Below are positions 1-6,953 of a DNA stretch of 15,427 bases, piece by piece (position 1 is the stretch's first letter; each line of letters starts with the position of its first letter). Below the pieces are notes generated by a model, which was not told where the DNA came from, ran no database searches, and worked only from the letters and a program-made list of their open reading frames with translations. A program made the translations under genes and the position numbers. The DNA comes from Blastocatellia bacterium (lineage in GTDB: Bacteria > Acidobacteriota > Blastocatellia > Pyrinomonadales > Pyrinomonadaceae), in contig PSRF01000354.1 of NCBI GenBank assembly GCA_003175865.1, positions 1 to 15,427 on the forward strand, written 5' to 3'.

Positions 1-1643
1 AGGTTGAGTTCCTGAATAAGCAAGAATAGAGAGTCGACATCAATAGGCTTGGGTATCAGTGAGAGATATCCAACGCTCAGGGCTCGGGCACGATCATCTT
101 CAGTTGCGTAACCAGAAATTGCTATTGCCGGTACGCCGTGGAGACCTGGAAGCGCCCTGATTTGCTTCAAGAATGTATATCCGTCAATGTCGGGCATGCC
201 GATGTCTGAAATTATGAGATGGGGTTTGTACTCCTTCAGCGCCGAGATTGCCGCAGCCGCAGAAGAATGGCTGACCACCTTGGCTCCCTCCTGCGCAAAG
301 AGAGTATTCAGCAAATGCAGAGTGTCCGTCGAATCCTCAACTATCATAACTTCGAGACCGGCGAGTGAGTGCCTGTTCGCTGCAGCCGGTTCAGGCTGTA
401 CCCCAACGTCGCTAACCAAACCAAGTCTAAGGATGAATTCGGCACCAGACCCAACTCCGTCTGAACTTACTTCCAGTTTGCCGCCGTGCATCTTCGCGAG
501 AGCGTGAGCAATCGCCAAACCTAATCCAAGGCCGCCGTGTTGCCTTGAGGTCGATCCGTCGGCTTGGCGGAATCGATCGAAAACGTGCGGTAGGAATTCC
601 GGACTAATACCGATACCCGTGTCGCTAACGATTAATCGAGCTTGAGCACCAACTGCTTCGGTCTTCACTCGAACACTGCCACCGCTCTCAGTGAATTTGA
701 CTGCATTCGACAACAGATTCCAGGCGATCTGTTGAATGCGTACCGGTTCACCCATTACCACTAGCGAGATTGGGGCAGACTCAGTGATCAACTGAATGTT
801 TTTGGCAGCTGCAGAGGCCCTGACTGTCTCGAGTGCCGCTTGAACAACCGAATTGAGATCGGTTGGCCGAGGTTCGAAGTGGATTTTTCCGGTGGCAATT
901 CGTGAAGTGTCGAGGAGATCGTCAATCAACCTTGACTGCAACCACGCATTTCTTTCTATGGCATCAAGTGCTTGAGCAACACCATTCTTATCGAGATTGC
1001 CCGTCCGCAATAACTTTATCCAACCAACAACAGGAGTAAGTGGAGTTCGGAGTTCATGTGAAAGTGTGGCGAGGAAAACGTCCTTGGCACGGTTCGCTTC
1101 GGCAAGTTCCTCGTTTAACGACGTGAGTTGAGAAGTCCGTTCTTCGATGCGTTGTTCGAGGTCGCGGTTGAGTTGTTCCAAATCCGCGCGTGCCTTTTGT
1201 TCTGCGAGCATGAGTCGTCGATGTTCGACACCGCGCCGGATTGTGTGTTTCATCGAGTCGATGTCGCACGGCTTGATCAGATAATCGTACGCACCCTCCT
1301 GCAGCGCAGCGATTGCCGACTCAACCGACGCGAATCCTGTCAAAACGACGGAGATAGTTAAGGGTGCCTGACGGCGAATCTGACTCAGTACCGTAAGGCC
1401 GTCGCCACCTTCCATATGTAGGTCGGTCAAGACGAGATCATAGTCAGTAGTTTGCAGTAGTCCGATAGCCTCATCACCACTCGACGCAGTATCGACACGA
1501 TAGCCTTCGTTTTCCAGAATCGCTGCCGTTGTGATCCGCAAACTTTCTTCATCATCCACTACAAGCAACCGCACGTTGCTCAGCGGCACACCGACCACAC
1601 TGTCCGTAGCGGGCTGACGCCCCTGATCTATCGAATTGCTCAT
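1..1643 (-). CDS. Hybrid sensor histidine kinase, REC-HisKA-HATPase-REC, cut by the window edge
   Basis: This gene is open from ATG at 1643 to the window edge, giving 547 complete residues. An N-terminal receiver spans about residues 24-140, with acidic pair D30/D31, phospho-acceptor D74 (VLTDLHM), T102 and K124. A coiled linker (about 145-186) leads to the HisKA H-box (LSHELRTP, H196). The ATPase domain shows the N-box WNLLSNAVKF (309-317 area), DTGIGI from D341 and a GLGLGL G2 box at 371-376. A second receiver follows from about 430 (VEDSTD, D480, K532). The reading frame has no break. It starts 22 nt after the stop of the kinase at 1666-3840, so the two are probably co-transcribed; no strong ribosome site precedes it. 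No DNA-binding domain is seen, so its output must pass to another protein. The signal sensed is unknown; a link to gas-vesicle control is inferred from position only. Confidence 0.93.
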   Translation of the reverse strand, partial: MSNSIDQGRQPATDSVVGVPLSNVRLLVVDDEESLRITTAAILENEGYRVDTASSGDEAIGLLQTTDYDLVLTDLHMEGGDGLTVLSQIRRQAPLTISVVLTGFASVESAIAALQEGAYDYLIKPCDIDSMKHTIRRGVEHRRLMLAEQKARADLEQLNRDLEQRIEERTSQLTSLNEELAEANRAKDVFLATLSHELRTPLTPVVGWIKLLRTGNLDKNGVAQALDAIERNAWLQSRLIDDLLDTSRIATGKIHFEPRPTDLNSVVQAALETVRASAAAKNIQLITESAPISLVVMGEPVRIQQIAWNLLSNAVKFTESGGSVRVKTEAVGAQARLIVSDTGIGISPEFLPHVFDRFRQADGSTSRQHGGLGLGLAIAHALAKMHGGKLEVSSDGVGSGAEFILRLGLVSDVGVQPEPAAANRHSLAGLEVMIVEDSTDTLHLLNTLFAQEGAKVVSHSSAAAAISALKEYKPHLIISDIGMPDIDGYTFLKQIRALPGLHGVPAIAISGYATEDDRARALSVGYLSLIPKPIDVDSLFLLIQELN

Positions 1644-1665
1644 GACCGACAAATAAGTACTCCCA

Positions 1666-3840
1666 CTACTGCGCCGGCTCTTGATCCAAGATAGGAGAGT
1701 CGAGTTGAAGAATAATTGTGAACACATTCCCATTACGTCTGTCGCTGCTGACTTCGATGCGACCGCCGTGTTGCCTGACTATGTCCTGCGTCACCCAGAG
1801 CCCAAGCCCTGTTCCCTTCTTACCTGTAGAGAAGAACGGTTCAAAGATGCGTGGTAAATCGTCTTCGTCGATGCCAATTCCAGTATCGCTGATTTGAATC
1901 AGAATTGATGGTTGCAAAGCCTGTTCATAACGCGATGTCCAGATTGCGATTTGTCCATCATTACCGATTGCCTGCTGCGCATTGATAAGTAAATTCAGAA
2001 ATACCTGGCGCAACTGATCAGCACGGGCGCGGATTTTGGGAAGTGACGGCTCCAGATCTCGAACAGTACGAATGTGTGCTTGACGCATCTTCTTGTCCAG
2101 CAGCACTAACGTTTCTTCAAGCAATTGATTGACGTCAACCCAATCAACCTCACCGGAGCGACGTGCAAAACCAAGCATCTGGCGAATGATGTGTGAAACC
2201 CTCTCTGTTTCTTTTCGCGCAATTTCGAGGAATCGCGCATTCTTACCGTCATCTGTACCGGTTTGCATCAGGTAGAGCGCGTTCTTGATCGCTTCGAGCG
2301 GATTGTTCACCTCATGCGCAATTGATGCCGTCAAACGTCCGATGGCTGCAAGCTTTTCAGACTCAAACAACTGTTGCTCAACACGACGACGCTCGAGTTC
2401 TCGAATCTCCGTAAGATCGTGAAGAATTGAAACTACTGCCGTAACTTGACCAGTTACGTCGAGTACTTCGCGTGCTGTAATTTCCATAGGCAATGACCGT
2501 CCACCGTCAGGGTCAATCAACTCAATTTCCGCTTGACGACCTGTCTCTGCACCGGAGGCCAAGCCGGAAATAAATGACGTCAGTTTCACTGCATTCGCTC
2601 GCACGGCCGCTGTAGCACGAGCTTTATAGGAATCGTCTTCTTGAAACAACAGCTCAGCGCGCCGGTTGAATAAGATGAAATTGCCAAGCGCATCACAGAC
2701 TACTATCGGATGTCCCACGTTCTCGATGATCAGATCCAAACGATCGCGTTCGCGTCGCGACTCGGCTTCGGCTTGTTGCAGTTTGACGAAGTTGCGCGCT
2801 AACTCCTCATTCGCCTCCCGCAAGTCAGTAACGTCACGGAAGATTGAAACAAGACCGAGCGGCTCACCACGTGATGTTACGGCAGGCGTCGAAATGACTT
2901 CGAAGTGAATGTCAGAACCCTCGATCGGATCAACGAGTGTGATGTCTCGCTGAATAACTTCAGAAGATGACACGGTCGCGCTTGATAAATACGCTGAGAA
3001 CAATAGATCGTTCATCTTCAATGCACGTCGTTTTCCTTCGCCGGCATTTGCGGAGCCGCTGAACAACTCCTCGGCACGTCGATTTTGAAGCAAGATTTGG
3101 TTGTCGAGATCGGTTAGAACAATCGGATCAGCAACCGACTTCATAATCGATTCGATCCATTGTCTCTCTTTTTGAAGCTTGTTTACGTTTGTGACCAAAC
3201 GTTCCTGATGTACAGCCAGTGAAGCAACAACTCCCAATCGATCTGCAAACCGCTTCAGCAGATTCAAGGAAACTGGATCGCTAGTCTCCTGGTCCGCACC
3301 GACATAAAGCACACCGAAGCGCGTGCCAGGCTCAAAGGTCCAGTAATGATCGGCAAAGCGCGGATTCGAAGCTGTCTCGCGCAGTAACTTCGACGAGATT
3401 TCTGGCAGTCCAAAAAGTGGAATCGCAAGGACGTTCTGGCGCCAATCCAGTCGTTCGAAGAGTGACCGCGACGAAAGATCGTCCTGCAAATTGATCCATA
3501 ACGGAGTTGCATCGTGAATCACGCGCACACATGAGGCACTTGAATCGAGAGGCATTTCTACTCGCATCGCCGCGCTATGATCGTCAAAACCGATTGCTGC
3601 GCGAACTTGCAGCGCCGCGTCACGCTCATTCACTACGGCGATGGCCGCTTGTTGATGTCCGAAATTGTTTGCGATTGCTTCAAGCGCAAGGAGAAGACGC
3701 TCGTGCAGTTTCGGCGTGACCAGCATCTGCGTCGTCGTCTCGATGAAGACGTCGTACTGACGAAGATACGAGTTGAAACCTTCGTGGTCCGGTATCGTCC
3801 GGCTAGTGCGGATAGCTAGTTCTGTAGGTACCTCTCCCAT
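1666..3840 (-). CDS. Sensor histidine kinase with GAF and two PAS domains
   Basis: A complete 724-residue cytoplasmic kinase with no signal peptide or membrane segment. An N-terminal GAF-like domain (about 45-210) is followed by two PAS domains (about 228-340 and 362-478; both contain an NRRAE motif and end in a RDVT or HDLT element). HisKA follows with GRLTASIAHEVNNPL, phosphorylated H509. The ATPase domain has NLLINAQQAI (616-625), DTGIGI (D652) and GTGLGL (676-681). All catalytic boxes are present, so it should autophosphorylate. It follows gvpA by 41 nt in the same direction and precedes the hybrid kinase. Its natural partner may be the N-terminal receiver of that hybrid (inference). The start is slightly uncertain: no ribosome site lies before ATG 3840, and a GGGAGAGG stretch falls just inside codons 2-4, but no other start codon fits. 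Confidence 0.93.
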   Translation of the reverse strand: MGEVPTELAIRTSRTIPDHEGFNSYLRQYDVFIETTTQMLVTPKLHERLLLALEAIANNFGHQQAAIAVVNERDAALQVRAAIGFDDHSAAMRVEMPLDSSASCVRVIHDATPLWINLQDDLSSRSLFERLDWRQNVLAIPLFGLPEISSKLLRETASNPRFADHYWTFEPGTRFGVLYVGADQETSDPVSLNLLKRFADRLGVVASLAVHQERLVTNVNKLQKERQWIESIMKSVADPIVLTDLDNQILLQNRRAEELFSGSANAGEGKRRALKMNDLLFSAYLSSATVSSSEVIQRDITLVDPIEGSDIHFEVISTPAVTSRGEPLGLVSIFRDVTDLREANEELARNFVKLQQAEAESRRERDRLDLIIENVGHPIVVCDALGNFILFNRRAELLFQEDDSYKARATAAVRANAVKLTSFISGLASGAETGRQAEIELIDPDGGRSLPMEITAREVLDVTGQVTAVVSILHDLTEIRELERRRVEQQLFESEKLAAIGRLTASIAHEVNNPLEAIKNALYLMQTGTDDGKNARFLEIARKETERVSHIIRQMLGFARRSGEVDWVDVNQLLEETLVLLDKKMRQAHIRTVRDLEPSLPKIRARADQLRQVFLNLLINAQQAIGNDGQIAIWTSRYEQALQPSILIQISDTGIGIDEDDLPRIFEPFFSTGKKGTGLGLWVTQDIVRQHGGRIEVSSDRRNGNVFTIILQLDSPILDQEPAQ

Positions 3841-3881
3841 GTCGAGTTTTACATGCAGATTCTACTCTGCTTCCCCGGGGT
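3841..3881 (-). other. gvpA-kinase junction with a small hairpin
   Basis: Between the gvpA stop and the kinase start, GCAGA (3866-3870 read on minus) can pair with TCTGC (3855-3859) across a 6-nt loop, and a CCCCGGGG palindrome lies at 3873-3880. No U-run follows, so it is not a standard terminator. It could stabilise the gvpA 3' end or do nothing. Confidence 0.3.
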
Positions 3882-4166
3882 TCACTTCTTTTCGACTTCA
3901 ACCGTACTACGCCGGCGGGTTTCACTCTCAATTGGTTCGGCTCCCGGTGTAAGTGCTGGCCTTGATACTGCTGGAGTCAAACCTACCGCCTCGGCGTATT
4001 TCAAATAGGTATCGATCGAAGCAACTACGACACGAGCCTCAACTGTTATCAGGTCGATACCGACTAGGGAGATACGGACCCATGCATCAACCACGATTCC
4101 CTTATCGAGCACGCGGTCGAGCACATCGATCAAACTGGTTCCGCCTGGAGCTCTTTCGACAGCCAT
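3882..4166 (-). CDS. gvpA: Gas vesicle structural protein GvpA
   Basis: A 94-residue protein that begins [20 protein letters not shown] and contains the GvpA signature [18 protein letters not shown] followed by [21 protein letters not shown]. GvpA is the small hydrophobic wall protein that polymerises into the ribs of the gas vesicle. The conserved core covers residues 11-63; the remaining 30 residues are a polar, Pro/Glu/Arg-rich tail. The start is firm: AAAAGGA at 4177-4183 lies 10 nt upstream. It is the only true gvpA in the window. It sits at the end of the operon, after gvpJ, rather than first as in many clusters. The gap before it is 107 nt. The related GvpJ and GvpS paralogues differ by lacking the [11 protein letters not shown] segment. 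Confidence 0.97.
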   Translation of the reverse strand: MAVERAPGGTSLIDVLDRVLDKGIVVDAWVRISLVGIDLITVEARVVVASIDTYLKYAEAVGLTPAVSRPALTPGAEPIESETRRRSTVEVEKK

Positions 4167-4273
4167 TGGCTTAGGTTCCTTTTGTTATGCAAGTTGAGAA
4201 AAAAGCGCACTGCGCGAGGGATCAACGGCCCCGCTAAATCAGTCGATTTATGATTTACTTACTGACTCCCGCA
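4167..4273 (-). promoter_or_regulatory. gvpJ-gvpA intergenic leader with hairpin, T-run and inverted repeat
   Basis: Read on minus, a 6-bp inverted repeat AAATCA/TGATTT (4236-4256, 9-nt centre) is followed by a short GC hairpin GCGC-AGT-GCGC (4205-4215) and directly by six T (4199-4204). This resembles a weak intrinsic terminator or attenuator; the stem is only 4-5 bp. AAAAGGA at 4177-4183 is the gvpA ribosome site. I see no convincing -35/-10 pair. The layout suggests separate control of gvpA, which must be made in large excess, but that is inference. Confidence 0.35.
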
Positions 4274-4669
4274 CTAAGTCCGGCGCTTCTGTTTCGGTTT
4301 GGGGGAAGTTCGACGGTTTGTTACTTTGATGCTTCGCTGGACCCTGCTCTCTGGAAAAGACGAAAGACCAAGGCTTCGAATTTCCCGCTCTAACTCGGCC
4401 AGGCGTTCACGAAGCTCAAGATTTTCCGCTTCTGCACGCTCCGCACGCGTCGTCAAGTTGGTGTCATAACGCCACCAATTGAGTCCAATCTGCTCAGCCT
4501 TATCGATCGAGCAGACCAACAACCTGATTTGGAGAGTAAGTAGTTCGACATTGGCCAACGACACTTTGATGTCGCCTGCGATAACCAAGCCCTTGTCGAG
4601 AATCCGGTCGAGTACATCAACGAGGCCCGGGGGACGGGCCGTAATCAGGGTAGACCGCTCACTGGACAC
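4274..4669 (-). CDS. gvpJ: Gas vesicle protein GvpJ (GvpA paralogue) with coiled, basic tail
   Basis: A 131-residue GvpA-family protein. Residues 16-58 hold LVDVLDRILDKGLVIAGDIK, then SLANVELLTLQIRLLVCSIDKA. The next residues, IGLNWWRYDTNLT, carry the NWW motif that separates GvpJ from GvpA. GvpJ is a minor wall or nucleation protein needed for vesicle formation. Residues 74-99 form charged heptads rich in Glu, Leu and Arg (likely coiled coil), and the last 25 residues are strongly basic (ending KPKQKRRT). The start codon is GTG at 4669, fixed by GGAGGG at 4675-4680 with 5-nt spacing. It lies 82 nt after gvpK and 107 nt before gvpA. The coiled, basic extension makes it longer than a typical GvpJ of about 100 residues and could mediate contact with other Gvp proteins. 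Confidence 0.9.
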   Translation of the reverse strand: MSSERSTLITARPPGLVDVLDRILDKGLVIAGDIKVSLANVELLTLQIRLLVCSIDKAEQIGLNWWRYDTNLTTRAERAEAENLELRERLAELEREIRSLGLSSFPESRVQRSIKVTNRRTSPKPKQKRRT

Positions 4670-4704
4670 TTTCGCCCTCCGCTGTCAGGCAGCAGCTTAC
4701 TAAC

Positions 4705-4730
4705 AAAAGCCTCGATGGCCGCCACCATCG
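4705..4730 (-). terminator. Terminator-like hairpin between gvpK and gvpJ
   Basis: On the minus strand CGATGG (4725-4730) pairs with CCATCG (4713-4718) around a 6-nt loop. Four T follow (4705-4708) after an AGGC gap. It could act as an attenuator or RNA processing point inside the operon. The T-run is short and displaced, so full termination is unlikely. Confidence 0.35.
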
Positions 4731-4751
4731 TGTTTGTAAAATCGACAGTAT

Positions 4752-5117
4752 TCAAATGAGTTTTCCTATAGGACCGAGGTCGAGGTTGAGATCCTCATCA
4801 CTCAGTCCAAACTGCACCTTTAGCTCATGAAGTTTCTCTTCCAGCTTCATAAGCGCGAGTCCCAATTGTTCGATCTGTTCTGGTGAAAGGTCACCGCCTT
4901 CCATTCGTCGAACTGCCTGCTTTTCGAGGAGACGGCGGATGAACTCAATCAAGGTCAGAACCAGCTTGGCCAGCCCTTGCTCAACACTTTGGGGATCGAT
5001 GTTGATTCGGGCGGGCAAAGAATCCGTCATCCGGGCCAGTTGCTCTACAAACTCTTCCGGATGCGAAGTCTGAATTTCTGGTGTTACCGAATGGGGGTTT
5101 TCGGGGGAAAGCTCCAT
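4752..5117 (-). CDS. gvpK: Gas vesicle protein GvpK
   Basis: A 121-residue protein with the GvpK pattern: RINIDPQSVEQGLAKLVLTL, then EFIRRLLEKQAVRRMEGGDL, LGLALMKLEEKL and a C-terminal DLNLDLGPIGKL. GvpK is a conserved minor protein required for vesicle assembly; its exact role is not settled. The N-terminal 38 residues are polar and vary in the family. Its ATG overlaps the stop of the preceding gvpF/L gene by one base (TGATG at 5115-5119), which points to translational coupling. No membrane segment or signal peptide is present. An 82-nt gap with a hairpin separates it from gvpJ, so it ends the tightly packed part of the operon. Confidence 0.95.
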   Translation of the reverse strand: MELSPENPHSVTPEIQTSHPEEFVEQLARMTDSLPARINIDPQSVEQGLAKLVLTLIEFIRRLLEKQAVRRMEGGDLSPEQIEQLGLALMKLEEKLHELKVQFGLSDEDLNLDLGPIGKLI

Positions 5118-5830
5118 CAGCTTACTCCGAACCGTGTTTTGAACTCAAGATCAATATTCGCAAAACTATAGGGCGCCCATGGGCCACTCACCAGGAAATG
5201 CAAATCAAGGCGTGCCGACATCAGCTCCCTGGCTGCCTCCTGGTAAGCGCCAATGTTCGCGCGCTCTACAAGATGCGAAGCTGACAGAACCAATTTCTTT
5301 GAAGGCCGAAGGACCACCTCTTCGGCTCGAAAATGAGCACTCAGCCGGGTTCGCACCCAATCGCTAATTTGGCGAGCCGACTCTGTGAGCTTCTCATCGC
5401 CCAGAATCTCGCGGCGCTTAGCAAGAAGAAACGCTGCGCCCTTACCCAATGTGACGTTATCATCTTGTGCGCTCGTAGGATTGCCAGGTTCCAAAATCAC
5501 CTTCACGCTCATTTCCACACAGCCTCGTATTTCTCTCAACTTTTCGCAGAGCTCCGGACCTCGAGAACCGATGAAGTTTTCAAGGCGCTCAGCGGAAACG
5601 AGCGTGCTAAAGCGGAACGGGAGCGGAGTCGTAAACTCCAAAACGCTTCGAATTACACTGTCATGCGTCAAGATATTTTGACGAGTGATTCCAATGGTAT
5701 CCCGCTCGAGCCTGCTAAGAAATACTATCAGATTGTCCTTCTCATACGACTCGACCGGCGCCTGCTCGATTCCACGCGCGAAATCAACCGAATTCACTTG
5801 TTCTTCGGTGACGCAATACACGTAAAGCAT
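5117..5830 (-). CDS. GvpF/GvpL family gas vesicle protein, third paralogue
   Basis: A GvpL/F family protein of 237 residues. The N-terminus MLYVYCVTEE matches the family's YVYC strand. The middle has PLPFRFSTLV and a VEMSVKVI strand. The C-terminus ends with the conserved GPWAPYSF motif and a final beta segment. The frame also allows a GTG one codon earlier (5833). I prefer the ATG at 5828-5830, because it overlaps the gvpS stop as TGATG, the same arrangement as at the gvpF/L-gvpK junction. It is the shortest and most divergent of the three GvpF/L copies here. Members of this family bind GvpA and other Gvp proteins during assembly. Which copy is functionally F and which L cannot be told from the sequence. 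Confidence 0.92.
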   Translation of the reverse strand: MLYVYCVTEEQVNSVDFARGIEQAPVESYEKDNLIVFLSRLERDTIGITRQNILTHDSVIRSVLEFTTPLPFRFSTLVSAERLENFIGSRGPELCEKLREIRGCVEMSVKVILEPGNPTSAQDDNVTLGKGAAFLLAKRREILGDEKLTESARQISDWVRTRLSAHFRAEEVVLRPSKKLVLSASHLVERANIGAYQEAARELMSARLDLHFLVSGPWAPYSFANIDLEFKTRFGVS

Positions 5831-6099
5831 CACTGTCCCCGGCCGGAAATCGTTGAATCCTTTTCGATCGTACGACGCTCACGCTCTCGCAGAACTTCAT
5901 TTGCCTTTTCAACCGAACTCACCAGTACATTCAGTCCGAGAAAGATCAGATCGATGTCGGCAACGGAGATGGTTATCTCACCAGCGATAACCAAACCGCG
6001 ATTGAGAACGTGATCGAGTGTTTCGAGGAGAGAGAGTTCGGTTACTTCAAGTTCGTCGTTGTCGCTTTCGAGAATGACCTGATCGAATGGAGAACTCAT
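5830..6099 (-). CDS. gvpS: Gas vesicle protein GvpS-like (GvpA/J/S/M family)
   Basis: An 89-residue GvpA-family paralogue with LSLLETLDHVLNRGLVIAGE, then ITISVADIDLIFLGLNVLVSSVEKA. The strand pattern DIDLIFLGLNVLVSS resembles GvpS of bacilli and actinobacteria (or GvpM elsewhere); the [11 protein letters not shown] block of GvpA and the NWW of GvpJ are both absent. A 21-residue acidic N-terminus and a charged C-terminal tail flank the core. The ATG overlaps the stop of gvpF/L-2 by 4 nt (ATGA at 6096-6099), so translation is coupled. It sits between two gvpF/L genes, a placement typical of minor GvpA-like proteins. The S rather than M label is a judgement. Confidence 0.85.
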   Translation of the reverse strand: MSSPFDQVILESDNDELEVTELSLLETLDHVLNRGLVIAGEITISVADIDLIFLGLNVLVSSVEKANEVLRERERRTIEKDSTISGRGQ

Positions 6100-6953
6100 G
6101 CAGACTTCTCATCAGTAAAATTGTACGCAGGCCATGGACCAGTTAGTTCGAGACGCATCCCAGACTGCTGATTCTCCACGGCCCAACGCTCGACGCTTGA
6201 GTGAAAATCTTCATAGGCAGATCGTTTTATCAGCACTGCAAACTTGGCCTTCAATTCACCGTGCTCTGTTGATTCAACTTTGAGCACACGCAAACGACGC
6301 ACTTCATCACTGCTTGCAAGCAGTCGTTTCTCAGTCTCATCAATCAGTCGCGTCATTTCTGTTCTCACTTCATCGACACGAAGACTATCGATCTTTTTAC
6401 GCAGCAGGTACGACTGGCCCGGCGCCGCCTCCTGCGCCTGACTTGCTAACTCACGCAATTTAGGACTGACTGACGTTATTGTCTGAAGCAACTGCGTGCG
6501 ATCGAAGTAAATGTTGACACCCCACTCTTCGCGACCGCGGAGCCGTTCGATGATGTTCATCAACTCCTGATGCTTCGCTGATAACATTCCCTCAATGCCA
6601 CGCTGATTCAGATACACGGTGCCAAATCGCAACGGGACTACGCTGGTTCTTTTCGCGAAGTGTTCAACTACCTGTTCATGTCTCATCGCTCGCGGGGCAA
6701 GCCACGTCGCATCAGAAAGGTTGTTCGTTAACTGATCCTCTCCGTAGTCGGTCAATGGAACGCTACTAACAACCGCGCTTATGCTGTCTCTCTCAACGAT
6801 GTTAACTTTGGTTCCATCTTCGAGCGCGGATAGCGTCGCGTCCTTAATGACTTCGCGCGCCGCACCCGTTTCCGCAATGCAGTAAACGTACAACGCTGTG
6901 CCCGCGCCAGCATAAGCCAGCTTCCTTCCGTCTCTCTGTTCGTTTCCGCTCAT
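6096..6953 (-). CDS. GvpF/GvpL family gas vesicle protein, second paralogue
   Basis: A 285-residue GvpL/F protein starting at ATG 6953. The frame is open for 33 more codons upstream, but those overlap the ATPase gene, whereas ATG 6953 gives a 4-nt ATGA overlap with its stop. Family features: TALYVYCIAE near residue 23, SVVPLRFGTVY, EEWGVNIYFD, the PGQSYLLRKKID segment and a C-terminal TGPWPAYNF. It is the copy closest to the typical family length. GvpF/L proteins act as accessory factors that bind GvpA and nucleate the vesicle. It is followed by gvpS, again with a 4-nt overlap. Whether it should be called F or L cannot be decided here. Confidence 0.93.
   Translation of the reverse strand: MSGNEQRDGRKLAYAGAGTALYVYCIAETGAAREVIKDATLSALEDGTKVNIVERDSISAVVSSVPLTDYGEDQLTNNLSDATWLAPRAMRHEQVVEHFAKRTSVVPLRFGTVYLNQRGIEGMLSAKHQELMNIIERLRGREEWGVNIYFDRTQLLQTITSVSPKLRELASQAQEAAPGQSYLLRKKIDSLRVDEVRTEMTRLIDETEKRLLASSDEVRRLRVLKVESTEHGELKAKFAVLIKRSAYEDFHSSVERWAVENQQSGMRLELTGPWPAYNFTDEKSA

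Noticed and set aside
187..507. 106-codon plus-strand frame
   Set aside because: It is antisense to the C-terminal receiver and ATPase end of the hybrid kinase.
3855..3880. Terminator after gvpA
   Set aside because: The hairpin has only a 5-bp stem and no T-run on the minus strand. Listed only as a junction structure.
5333..6013. 226-codon open frame on the plus strand
   Set aside because: It lies fully antisense to gvpF/L-3 and gvpS, both with clear family motifs. Its product has no recognisable domain and no ribosome site.
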